A DNA stretch of 64,000 nt from an uncultured Bacteroidales bacterium (GTDB lineage: Bacteria > Bacteroidota > Bacteroidia > Bacteroidales > P3): NCBI GenBank assembly GCA_900317125.1, contig ONFR01000001.1, positions 186,001 to 250,000 of the forward strand. The letters are read 5' to 3'. Position numbers and translations under genes: made by a program. How positions within the stretch are numbered: position 1 is the stretch's first letter; each line of letters starts with the position of its first letter. Positions 33,143 through 41,174 of this stretch are shown piece by piece. The notes beneath the pieces were generated by a model that was not told the DNA's origin, made no database searches, and worked only from the letters and a program-made list of their open reading frames with translations.

Positions 33143-33598
33143 TCAGTTGTTTATCTTGATTTCCAATCCCTCTACCGAGCCCGTCCCGAGGGCCTCTTTC
33201 AGGTGTGTGTGGTCGCTGATATGGCCTATGGGGGTGTATCTATAGGACGACTGGAATGTTTCGTAGAATATGACGAGACAGTCGTCGCCATACAGCATGA
33301 TGTCGCCTGCGTGGATGGTGCCAGGCCGGCGGCTGTCGGTAGTGAGGGCACGTGGCAGATCGCCGTACTTCTCGTTGCCGTTCAGCTCGCGCAGGTTCAT
33401 CGTAAGGGGAAGCAGGGCGGCCAACTCCTGTGCTGCACGCGTGTCGGCCAGCTGGGCGGTGAAGTTGAAACCACCCACGCTCAACACTATGCTGTCCACC
33501 TTTGTGGAAGGGGTGGAGGGAGGCTCTTTGCCGCAGGCTGCAAAGGCAAACATGGCAAAGAGCGTTATTGTCAAGCTATGTCTATATTGTTGCTTCAT
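33143..33598 (-). CDS. Cyclophilin-like fold lipoprotein
   Basis: The 151 residues begin with a lipoprotein signal (LFAMFAFAACGK), followed by a domain of the 'cyclophilin-like' family (FTAQLADTRAAQELAALLPL, DLPRALTTD, TIHAGDIMLYGDDCLVIFYETF, YTPIGHISD). The family shares the fold but not clear prolyl-isomerase residues, and often neighbours flavodoxin genes in Bacteroides, as here. A -7 box (TATTTTTG, minus strand, 33638-33645) precedes it. Confidence 0.85.
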   Translation of the reverse strand: MKQQYRHSLTITLFAMFAFAACGKEPPSTPSTKVDSIVLSVGGFNFTAQLADTRAAQELAALLPLTMNLRELNGNEKYGDLPRALTTDSRRPGTIHAGDIMLYGDDCLVIFYETFQSSYRYTPIGHISDHTHLKEALGTGSVEGLEIKINN

Positions 33599-33637
33599 CG
33601 CTGTTTATCTATAAGTTGATGGAATGATAACAGTCTA

Positions 33638-33645
33638 CAAAAATA
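33638..33645 (-). promoter_or_regulatory. -7 box of the cyclophilin-like/acetyltransferase unit
   Basis: CAAAAATA on the plus strand reads TATTTTTG on the minus strand, 40 nt before the start codon. Confidence 0.45.
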
Positions 33646-33799
33646 ATAAAAAAACACTGAATAATGCGTTTTGTTTGGAAGACGTTGCTTTGGTATAGGA
33701 CATGTTTTTCAACCCAAATTTTTCCATGTCGAAAAAAATACCGATATTTGCACTTTCAAAATCCATTAGGTAATAAAATATATATAATCGTTTTTAGTC

Positions 33800-35638
33800 A
33801 TGAATACCAAGTCTTTCCGTGAATTGACCAGTCAGGAGGTCGACCAGCTGCAGCGTCTTGGCAACCGTGCCGAAGACTGGCAGGCGGTGCGTGTGAGCGG
33901 TGCTTTCGATGCCAATCTTGTCCACAACAATGTTTTTATTGGCCAGGTATGCCTGGGGGCTGTTGCACCCGGCTATCTCCACGACGGCGACCTGCATCTG
34001 CCTGAGGGGCTGTCGGGCAGCGTGTTGGCCAATGCCACGGTGGGCGACCATTGCGCCATACACAATGTGCACATGCTCAGCGGCTACACGGTGGGCGACC
34101 ACTGCCTGCTTTTCAATGTCGACGAGATGACCGCCTCGGCTCCCTCTCTCCAGAACGACTACCCGTGGCTGGAGCCGATGAACGAGAACGGAGGCCGTCG
34201 CATCCTTCCTTTCCTTGGTATGACTATTGGCGATGCCTACCTCTGGGCCAAATACCGCGACCATGGCACCATGGTTCAGCGTCTGGAGGAGATGACCCGC
34301 CGTCACCTTGCCACTCCGCAGGGATGCTACGGCCAGGTGGGCAGCCATTGCATCATTAAGAACACCCGCACACTGCACAATGTGGCCGTCCTCTCCGACG
34401 AGGAGACCCCTACACGCATCGACGACTGTATTGTGCTCTCCGACGGTGTGGTGGGCTATGACTGCACATGCGAATACGGCTGTATTGCCAAGCGGTTCCT
34501 GCTGGGCGAGCATGTGCACCTTGAGTTCGGTGTGCGCTTGAACGACACGGTGGTGGGCGACAATTCGACCATCGCACGCTGCGAGGTGGGCAACAACATC
34601 ATCTTCCCCGCCCACGAGCAGCACCACAACAATTCGTTCCTTATCGCCTCCCTCGTTCAGGGGCAGAGCAACCTTGCTGCGGGCTGCACGGTGGGGTCAA
34701 ACCACAACGGCCGCACCGCCGACGGCGAGATTGTGGCCGGACGCGGCTTCTGGCCCGGCCTTTGCACCAGCCTCAAGCATTCCTCCAGCTTCGCCTCCTA
34801 CTGCCTGCTGGCCAAGGGGTCCTATCCCGCCGAACTCAGCATCACCCTCCCCTTTGCATTGGTAAACAACAATACTTCCAAGAATTGCCTGGAGGTGATG
34901 CCCGCCTACTGGTGGATGTATAACATGTATGCCCTCAACCGCAATATCACCAAGTTCGCCAAGCGCGACAAACGCATGAAGAAGGCGCAGCATATCGTCT
35001 TCTCCCCCTTTGCCCCCGACACCGCCGAGGAAATCATCAACGGCCGCATGCTCCTCAAGTATTGGACCGAACAGGCTTACCTCAAGTTTGGTCAGGACAA
35101 GGAACGCGTGGAGGTGTTGGCTTTCGGTATGGAGAAGGGCAAACGTCCCGTGCGCGTGCTGAAGGCCGCCCAAGGCTATCAGGCCTATGAGGATATGCTC
35201 GTCTATTACGCCATGAACATCCTTACCGACGACGGCAAGAGGAACGACCTGCCCGAGGCATCGCTGGCCCAGGGCGAGCGCGAACGCGAGTGGGTGAACC
35301 TTGGCGGTCAGCTCGTACCGCAAGGCGAGTTGGACAAACTCATCGCCCAGATTGAAAGCGGCGAGGTCGACAGCTGGCAGCAGGTTCACGACCGTTACAA
35401 CCAATGGTGGGCGGAATATCCTGCCCTCTGCCGCCGTCATGCCTACCAGGTGCTTTGCCTCCTCTCACAGAGTCATACCCTTACTCCCGAGCAATGGCAG
35501 CAATACCTGCTGCGCTATGGCAACATACAGCACTTTGTGGCCGAACAGGTGAAGGTCACCCGCCAGAAAGACGACGAAAACCTCTTCCGCCGCATGACCT
35601 ACCGCAACGATGCCGAAATGCAGGCCGTACTCGGCTAA
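33800..35638 (+). CDS. DUF4954 protein (left-handed beta-helix)
   Basis: The 612 residues contain many hexapeptide-like turns in the first 330 (LANATVGDHCAIHNVHMLSGYTVGDHCLLF, GSHCIIKNTRTLHNV, DDCIVLSDGVVGYDCTCEYG, VVGDNSTIARCEVGNN) and a helical C-terminal half. This is the DUF4954 family of Bacteroidota, of unknown function, related in fold to acyl- and nucleotidyl-transferases. Length is near the family norm. No partner gene is adjacent. A -7-like box (GATATTTG, 33743-33750) lies 50 nt upstream. Confidence 0.88.
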   Translation: MNTKSFRELTSQEVDQLQRLGNRAEDWQAVRVSGAFDANLVHNNVFIGQVCLGAVAPGYLHDGDLHLPEGLSGSVLANATVGDHCAIHNVHMLSGYTVGDHCLLFNVDEMTASAPSLQNDYPWLEPMNENGGRRILPFLGMTIGDAYLWAKYRDHGTMVQRLEEMTRRHLATPQGCYGQVGSHCIIKNTRTLHNVAVLSDEETPTRIDDCIVLSDGVVGYDCTCEYGCIAKRFLLGEHVHLEFGVRLNDTVVGDNSTIARCEVGNNIIFPAHEQHHNNSFLIASLVQGQSNLAAGCTVGSNHNGRTADGEIVAGRGFWPGLCTSLKHSSSFASYCLLAKGSYPAELSITLPFALVNNNTSKNCLEVMPAYWWMYNMYALNRNITKFAKRDKRMKKAQHIVFSPFAPDTAEEIINGRMLLKYWTEQAYLKFGQDKERVEVLAFGMEKGKRPVRVLKAAQGYQAYEDMLVYYAMNILTDDGKRNDLPEASLAQGEREREWVNLGGQLVPQGELDKLIAQIESGEVDSWQQVHDRYNQWWAEYPALCRRHAYQVLCLLSQSHTLTPEQWQQYLLRYGNIQHFVAEQVKVTRQKDDENLFRRMTYRNDAEMQAVLG

Positions 35639-35649
35639 AAGAACAGCTA

Positions 35650-35950
35650 CAAACCGCCCTAAGTCCCTTCAATATCCTATCGATATAGTATCGTTACAGC
35701 ATCCTTACTGCATACATATCCTTTATACTAAAGGGTAACGAGCCTGGAACGAGACGAGAAGGAACGGATATTGAACGACGCTTCTCCCAATGCACGACCA
35801 AACCAAACCAGTCATTAGGAAACCGAAAACTCTTACGGAGTGGCTGGTAGGCGAACGTGATATCTGTAAAACTATCGCTTACTAGTATACCAAGATGATA
35901 GATAGGAGATTTCGATTGGTTACAACCTAATGACCGATTGGGGTTATATA
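35650..35950. repeat. Intergenic repeat element, copy 2
   Basis: It shares blocks with the element at 18.91-19.28 kb: TAGTATCGTTA, ATTGAACGAC, a 28-nt block at 35811-35838 that matches the reverse complement of 19237-19264 at about 25 positions, and the inverted motif CCTAATGACCGATTGGGG at 35926-35943. The blocks are in a different order from copy 1. It fills the gap between DUF4954 and the alcohol dehydrogenase; no gene is seen. Confidence 0.65.
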
Positions 35951-35959
35951 GCGTGTGGC

Positions 35960-37126
35960 TTACATGCTTTCTTTCAGTATCTCAACCACTTCATCGCGGG
36001 TGAGGGTGCGGTAGCCTACGGGTAGGATGAGCACGGCATCGGTGATGGCGGGGAGGTTCTCCGCGGTCACACCCAGTTCGCTGGAATGCATCACCACACC
36101 TATTTCTTTCATCCAGCTTTCCAGGCAGCCAAGGCCTTCGGTGGCAATCTGCTCGTCGCTCTTGCCTTCAGGACGCACACCCCACACATTCTTGGCAAAA
36201 CGCACAAACTGGTGCAGTCCGTCGTGCATCACATGGCGGTAGTAGGGGAGGGAGACGCAGGCCAGTGTCATGCCGTGGGTGGCGTCGGTCACCAACCCGA
36301 TGGCGTGGCCAATCTGGTGTACTTCCCAGTCGCCGCCCTTGCCGCATTTCAGCAGGGTGTTCAGCGCCCAGGTGGCCGTCCACATGATGTTGGCGCGGGC
36401 CTCGTAGTCCTGTGGGTTCTTGGCGGCAATGCGTGTGGCATGGATAAGCGAGCGCATAAGGCCCTCGTTGATATAGTCGGTGGTGCAGTCGGCCGTGCCG
36501 GCAAAGTACTGCTCCATCAAGTGGCTCATAATGTCGAAGAAACCTGCCACCATCTGGTACTGCGGCACCGTCATAGTGAAACGCGGGTTGAGGATGGTAA
36601 ACTTCGGGAACAGGTCGGGGCCGAACACTTTGCCCAGTTTGAAACCGGCCTTGCGGTTGGTGATGACGCTGCCGCCATTCATCTCGCTGCCCGTGCCTAC
36701 CATCGTGAGCACGGAACCGATGGCGACAGTCTTGCACGAAGGTGTGCCCTGCTTCACCCAATATTTCTCCCAGGCATCCTCTTCGCAGTAGGCCGAGGCG
36801 CTTACCCCCTTGGCGTAGTCGATGGTCGAGCCGCCGCCCACAGCCAAGATGAGGTCGACATTGTTGTCCCGCACCAGCCGGCAACCCTCCAACACCTTCT
36901 CGTAGGTGGGGTTGGGCATCACGCCGGCATCCTCCACAACGGTCTTGCCGGCAGTTTTCAGGGAGGCAACCACCGCATCGTAGATGCCGTTGCGCTTAAT
37001 CGAGCCGCCGCCGTAGCTGAGCATCACCGTCGGGCCATAGTGCTTCAGTTCGTCAATCAGATGATTCATTGCATCCTCGCCGAAGTACAGCTTCGTGGGA
37101 TTGTGGTAAGTGAAATTTCCTTGCAT
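35960..37126 (-). CDS. Iron-containing alcohol dehydrogenase (butanol dehydrogenase/YqhD type)
   Basis: The 388 residues match NAD(P)H-dependent group III alcohol dehydrogenases: YGGGSIKRNGIYDAV, AVGGGSTIDYAKGVS (nucleotide site), and metal ligands in the DIMSHLMEQYF, WEVHQIGHAIG and THGMTLACV segments. The GGGSIKxNG form is typical of YqhD/BdhA enzymes that reduce aldehydes. Single gene; no clear promoter seen. Confidence 0.92.
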   Translation of the reverse strand: MQGNFTYHNPTKLYFGEDAMNHLIDELKHYGPTVMLSYGGGSIKRNGIYDAVVASLKTAGKTVVEDAGVMPNPTYEKVLEGCRLVRDNNVDLILAVGGGSTIDYAKGVSASAYCEEDAWEKYWVKQGTPSCKTVAIGSVLTMVGTGSEMNGGSVITNRKAGFKLGKVFGPDLFPKFTILNPRFTMTVPQYQMVAGFFDIMSHLMEQYFAGTADCTTDYINEGLMRSLIHATRIAAKNPQDYEARANIMWTATWALNTLLKCGKGGDWEVHQIGHAIGLVTDATHGMTLACVSLPYYRHVMHDGLHQFVRFAKNVWGVRPEGKSDEQIATEGLGCLESWMKEIGVVMHSSELGVTAENLPAITDAVLILPVGYRTLTRDEVVEILKESM

Positions 37127-37164
37127 GGTATTCTGTGTTTAGTTATAATGAATGATATTCTTAA

Positions 37165-38298
37165 TTATATTTCGCCTTTTACAAAGGATTGATAGTTCTC
37201 GGGACTGACTACAGTGAATGTGTGGTCGGGATATGCTTTTGCAAAAGTGTCAGTCAACCGGGGATGTTTGCCTTCGTTCCATTTAAACTTGTAAGTGTGC
37301 AGCATCCCGTCAATGTCTTCAATATAGTCTATTTCTTGTTGCTGTTGTGTACGCCAGAAGTAGCTTTTGCCATAAAACGTGTTGTATGCGTTATGTTTCA
37401 GTCTCTCGGCGATGATGTAATTCTCCCACAATGCACCAGTGTCGTTCCTCAGCGCCAGAGGTTTATAGTCGCCTATCAGAGCGTTGCGCACACCGTTGTC
37501 GTAGAAGTATATCTTCCGGCTTTTCTTTAGCTCGGAACGCACATTGCGGCTAAATGAGCGTAGGTGGAATACAACGTATGACTTTTCTAATAGGTCGATA
37601 TACCGTTGGACGGTTGCCGTGTTCAACCCCAGCAGGCGTCCCAACTCATTATATGATACTTCGCTGCCAATCTGAAGAGCCAAAGCCTGAAGCAGTTGCT
37701 CAATGATTTCGGGTTTACGTACATCCTGAAAAGAGAATATATCTTTGTAAAGGTAGCTGCCCACAAGTTCCGTCAAAGTCTCCCGCTCTTCCCCTGAGTT
37801 ATTAACTACTTCAGGATAGGAGCCATAGATTAACCTCCGCTCCAGCATGCGTCGTTCCTCCTGCTCACCAAACTCATTGAAGAGTTCTTCGCAAGAGAAA
37901 GGATACATCACATACTCATATTTCCGGCCGGTTAGAGGCTCGTTGATGGAATTAGACATCTCAATAGCCGATGACCCAGTGGCGATGACCTGCTTTTCCG
38001 GGTAGTTGTCAATCAGCAGTTTTAGTGTAATGCCTATGTTCTTTATGCGCTGAGCCTCATCTATCAATATTAAGTCGGCATCACCGATTTCAGCTTTCAA
38101 CTCGGTAGAGGTGGGTTCGGTCAGCCTACGCCTTACGTCTGGCTCATCGCAGTTCCATTCCAGCACCTTGTTTTTGGTGTCGGAAACTAGCATTTTCAGC
38201 AGTGTGGTCTTCCCAACCTGCCGTGGACCGATCACAATAATGGCCTTATTGCGATATAATCTTTTTTCAATCAAGTTTTTAAGCAGCCGTTCTATCAT
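37165..38298 (-). CDS. AAA_14/DUF4143 ATPase (first copy)
   Basis: The 377 residues contain Walker A GPRQVGKT near residue 24, Walker B LILIDEAQ, an ATGSSAIEM sensor segment, a central winged-helix-like region (EVSYNELGRLLGLNTATVQRYIDLLEKSYVV) and a C-terminal DUF4143 nuclease-like domain (GALWENYIIAERL, YFWRTQQQQEIDYIED). Such proteins are abundant in Bacteroidota; their function is unresolved. The -7 box at 38322-38329 sits beside two inverted-repeat operators at 38331-38395. Confidence 0.88.
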   Translation of the reverse strand: MIERLLKNLIEKRLYRNKAIIVIGPRQVGKTTLLKMLVSDTKNKVLEWNCDEPDVRRRLTEPTSTELKAEIGDADLILIDEAQRIKNIGITLKLLIDNYPEKQVIATGSSAIEMSNSINEPLTGRKYEYVMYPFSCEELFNEFGEQEERRMLERRLIYGSYPEVVNNSGEERETLTELVGSYLYKDIFSFQDVRKPEIIEQLLQALALQIGSEVSYNELGRLLGLNTATVQRYIDLLEKSYVVFHLRSFSRNVRSELKKSRKIYFYDNGVRNALIGDYKPLALRNDTGALWENYIIAERLKHNAYNTFYGKSYFWRTQQQQEIDYIEDIDGMLHTYKFKWNEGKHPRLTDTFAKAYPDHTFTVVSPENYQSFVKGEI

Positions 38299-38321
38299 GA
38301 TTCTTTAGTCTTTTCCGACTG

Positions 38322-38329
38322 CAAAGATA
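38322..38329 (-). promoter_or_regulatory. -7 box of the first DUF4143 ATPase
   Basis: CAAAGATA on the plus strand gives TATCTTTG on the minus strand, 24 nt before the start. Confidence 0.6.
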
Positions 38330-38330
38330 C

Positions 38331-38395
38331 TAAGAATTTTCGATTATAATAGAAAATTCTTATAAGATTTGTCGATTATAATAGAAAAATCTTAT
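38331..38395. promoter_or_regulatory. Two tandem inverted-repeat operators upstream of the first DUF4143 ATPase
   Basis: TAAGAATTTTC-N10-GAAAATTCTTA (38331-38341/38352-38362) has perfect 11-bp arms. A second site, ATAAGATTT-N16-AAATCTTAT (38362-38370/38387-38395), follows; both share the centre CGATTATAATAG. They begin 1 nt upstream of the -7 box, where a repressor would block the polymerase. Confidence 0.7.
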
Positions 38396-38415
38396 GCTAT
38401 TACTTTGCAGAATCG

Positions 38416-38835
38416 TTATTTCTTTTCGGAAATAGATACTTTCTGATGCAAGAATATGTCATCTATATAATCAAAAAGTTGGGGATTCTTATACATTGGA
38501 TGTTCAATGCTTCCCCCTCCATTAAAACCATGTTTTTTTAGCTCGTCTTCTGAAAGTTCTGAACCACTGTATTCGCTAACTAATTCCAACTTGTATGTAG
38601 AATCGTTTGGAGCAGATTCAATCCAATACTTGCTGTCTTCTCTGCGGCAGTCTTTGTCTACAACTATCGTTTTAAAGCGGACACATCTTTCATCCGATAG
38701 GAACAGATAGACAATGTCTCCGATATTAAATCTTACATGATTCATTGTCCAGTTAATGAATCCTAATTCCTTTAGCGCTTGGGCATGGTTGCAGCGTTTC
38801 CTATTGGCAAAAGCCAGCCATCTTTTTGTTTCCAT
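38416..38835 (-). CDS. Possible EVE/PUA-like domain protein
   Basis: The 139 residues have no signal or membrane segment. The pattern KRWLAFANRKRC, then LGFINWTMNHVRFNIGDIVYLFLSD, then RFKTIVVDKDC resembles EVE/PUA-like modified-base binding domains, which sometimes precede HNH nuclease domains. No nuclease part follows here. The gene lies between two DUF4143 ATPase genes, all on the same strand, in a relatively A+T-rich stretch. The domain call is tentative. Confidence 0.5.
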   Translation of the reverse strand: METKRWLAFANRKRCNHAQALKELGFINWTMNHVRFNIGDIVYLFLSDERCVRFKTIVVDKDCRREDSKYWIESAPNDSTYKLELVSEYSGSELSEDELKKHGFNGGGSIEHPMYKNPQLFDYIDDIFLHQKVSISEKK

Positions 38836-38964
38836 TATTAGAGTTTATTGATGCCTTTATATAATCTGTTATCCTTTATCCCGATTACTATTGTTTACAT
38901 GTCAATATTGTTTTTGTTCAACAGGGCAAAGATACACAATTATTCTGACTCGGCAAAAATGATA

Positions 38965-40242
38965 TTACTCTTTTCCAAGCAACCAATCGGTGGCAAGTAC
39001 CTGTTGAATTGTTTTATCGCCAACGGTGATTGTTTTTGTCTCGCCTTCCATCACTATAAGTGTCAGCTTGTCACAGTGGGTAATGTCTGCCCCTTTCAGC
39101 AGTCCACCAACTTCGCGGTTGTATTGCTTAGTTGTCGGGTTATTGAAAGAGTATGTCACCTGTATCAGTTCTTTGACATGGCTGTAATGTGTAACTACGA
39201 AATCCACCTCAAATGTTGAACTTTTCCGTATGTAGTATAGATTGTCGCTCTCGCGATTCATCCGGCGGTACAACTCGATGGCCACAATGTTCTCCAAGCG
39301 CCATCCTAAATTCTCCGTCTGCAATGGTGTTTCGTGATGAGTGATGAAAAGCATATCAACAGCATAAAATTTGCGGCTTATTCGACGTTCCATACTCTTG
39401 TACGAAAAACGGTGAATAGGCATCAATAGGTATGCATTTGCCAGGTAAGTCAAATAATTCTCTGTGGTATGGACGGATTTAACCCCTAATTGCTGAGCAA
39501 TCTTGGTGGCGGATATTTCTTGTGAAAACTGGTCAAGCACCAAGTTGGTCATCTCCCATAACACATCTTTATACCTGACACTATATCGCCGACAAATATC
39601 TTTGTTTACAATAGCATTAAGCAACGATGACGCATAGTCGTTGTGTGAAGTCGTTTCCAACAGCTCGGGGAATCCTCCTTGTAGCAAATATCTATCCAAC
39701 GCCCGTTGGCGAAGAGCCTGGCTTTTGGTTGATTGCCCAGTCAGGTCAGTCTTTGTGTACATGCAATATTCCATGAAAGAGAACGGGAACAATTCTATTT
39801 GATGGTATCTCCCTGTCAGGTGTGTGGCCAGTTCTCCACTTAGCAGATTGGCATTGCTTCCTGTGAGAATTATCTTGATGCCTTGCCGCAACAGGCGGTT
39901 GACAAATAGTGGCCATTTGTCGATATTCTGTATTTCGTCAAGGAAAAGATGAGTGAAATCCCCATTAATCCGATACAAGCATTGGAGCATTTCGTCCAAT
40001 CCGTCTGCATGGAGGTCTGCTAACCGTTCATCGTCAAAGTTGACGTATGCGAAATCCACTCCGCTTTCAAGCAGTACTTTCTGACATAGTGTTGATTTTC
40101 CGCTGCGTCGAACACCAATCACCACCTGTGCAAGTTTGCTCTTAAGCTCTATTTTGGATTCTTCCTTGCGTGAACAGAGCAGGCGCGTGTCAGTGTTTAT
40201 TATCTCTTCTCGTTGGTCTATAAGTATTTGCAGTAAATTCAT
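38965..40242 (-). CDS. AAA_14/DUF4143 ATPase (second copy)
   Basis: The protein is 425 residues with Walker A GVRRSGKST, Walker B THLFLDEIQN, sensor ILTGSNANLL and the arginine-containing LTGRYHQIELFPFSF segment, followed by a winged-helix-like region (EISATKIAQQLGVKSVHTTENYL) and a C-terminal DUF4143 part (NIVAIELYRR, YIRKSSTFEVDFVV). It is only distantly related to the copy at 37165. ATG at 40242 is chosen because the -7 box (40261-40268) overlaps the longer reading. Three direct repeats lie upstream. Confidence 0.88.
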   Translation of the reverse strand: MNLLQILIDQREEIINTDTRLLCSRKEESKIELKSKLAQVVIGVRRSGKSTLCQKVLLESGVDFAYVNFDDERLADLHADGLDEMLQCLYRINGDFTHLFLDEIQNIDKWPLFVNRLLRQGIKIILTGSNANLLSGELATHLTGRYHQIELFPFSFMEYCMYTKTDLTGQSTKSQALRQRALDRYLLQGGFPELLETTSHNDYASSLLNAIVNKDICRRYSVRYKDVLWEMTNLVLDQFSQEISATKIAQQLGVKSVHTTENYLTYLANAYLLMPIHRFSYKSMERRISRKFYAVDMLFITHHETPLQTENLGWRLENIVAIELYRRMNRESDNLYYIRKSSTFEVDFVVTHYSHVKELIQVTYSFNNPTTKQYNREVGGLLKGADITHCDKLTLIVMEGETKTITVGDKTIQQVLATDWLLGKE

Positions 40243-40260
40243 GATATGTTTCTTTGACTG

Positions 40261-40268
40261 CAAATATA
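40261..40268 (-). promoter_or_regulatory. -7 box of the second DUF4143 ATPase
   Basis: CAAATATA on the plus strand gives TATATTTG on the minus strand. A CAAA 22 nt further, inside the first 13-bp repeat, could be the -33 element. Confidence 0.55.
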
Positions 40269-40282
40269 CAAATATTTTTTAT

Positions 40283-40360
40283 AAACTGCACAAAATTGCG
40301 ATTATTCCTCGCTAAAACTGCACAAAATATGTTAAAATTGTATTTCCAAACTGCACAAAA
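40283..40360. promoter_or_regulatory. Three phased 13-bp direct repeats upstream of the second DUF4143 ATPase
   Basis: AAACTGCACAAAA occurs exactly at 40283-40295, 40315-40327 and 40348-40360, at spacings of 32 and 33 bp, close to three helical turns. The first covers the expected -33 position. The rest of the gap from 40264 to 40620 is A+T-rich with no gene seen. Confidence 0.8.
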
Positions 40361-40584
40361 ATGCGGATTTGTCATGAGGTATCATTACCAGTGAACATAA
40401 GTTATTATGTAACAACCATGTATTTACGTATTTATGATAAATTGATGACAATACGTGTTATAAAAAGAATTATCTAATGAATCATCATTGGTAGCAATGG
40501 GATTCGAGGCCACCTAATGGCATGTTCCACGTCAATTTGTGTGCAAGTCTCTCATGTCGGTGTGGCTATTCCGTTTTTTTTGTG

Positions 40585-40592
40585 TATTTTTG
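40585..40592 (+). promoter_or_regulatory. -7 box of the HEAT-like gene
   Basis: TATTTTTG matches TAnnTTTG, 28 nt before the ATG at 40621. It excludes the longer reading from 40522. Confidence 0.5.
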
Positions 40593-40620
40593 CAACCTGA
40601 ATTCAACCTTTTTTCATCGT

Positions 40621-41136
40621 ATGGAAGACAAAGAAATTTTGCAGCGGCTACGTGAATCGTTGGGGGGTGCGGAGGTCCGCGCACTTGCCAGGGAGGTGCC
40701 CTGTTCGCTCCTTCTGCCGTGTCTTGCGGAGGAGGAAGACATCCGTGTGGCGCGTAATGCCGCTTGGGTGCTGACGCACAAATCCCCCACAGAGATTCGA
40801 ACCCTCCCACAGGACGGCCTCATCGACTTGTCCCTTGCCACGCCGGACACATCACTGCGCCGGTTGACGCTCTGCCTTGTTGAAAGGCAGGGGATTGCTG
40901 CCGAGGAGGTACGTACCGACTTCCTCGACTTCTGTCTGCTGCACATGCGCTTGCCACAGGAGCCTCCCGGCGTGCAGGCTCTCTGCATGAAACTTGCCTA
41001 CAGCATGTGCAGCCCCTATCCCGAACTGCTGCACGAGTTTCAGGAGACTCTCAACCTCATGCAGCCCGAGCAGCATAAACCCGGAGTGAAGCACTTGATA
41101 AACAAAATAAAAGGGAAAAGCCAAAAAGGTCGATGA
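40621..41136 (+). CDS. HEAT-repeat-like protein
   Basis: The 171 residues are all-helical in character, with repeating helix pairs (VPCSLLLPCLAEEEDIRVARNAAWVL, RRLTLCLVERQGI, VQALCMKLAYSMCSPYPELLHEFQETL). It resembles short HEAT-type Bacteroidota proteins that are sometimes mislabelled as adenylosuccinate lyase; no lyase motif is present. Probably a protein-binding scaffold. Its last codons form the 5' arm of the convergent terminator. Confidence 0.7.
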   Translation: MEDKEILQRLRESLGGAEVRALAREVPCSLLLPCLAEEEDIRVARNAAWVLTHKSPTEIRTLPQDGLIDLSLATPDTSLRRLTLCLVERQGIAAEEVRTDFLDFCLLHMRLPQEPPGVQALCMKLAYSMCSPYPELLHEFQETLNLMQPEQHKPGVKHLINKIKGKSQKGR

Positions 41137-41157
41137 CTCCTTTTGGCTTTTCCCTTT
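41110..41157. terminator. Convergent terminator between the HEAT-like gene and glmM
   Basis: AAAGGGAAAAGCCAAAAAGG and CCTTTTGGCTTTTCCCTTT form a long stem overlapping the end of the plus-strand gene. It is flanked by A and T runs suited to both directions. Confidence 0.8.
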
Positions 41158-41174
41158 CTTATATCGGGTTGGAA

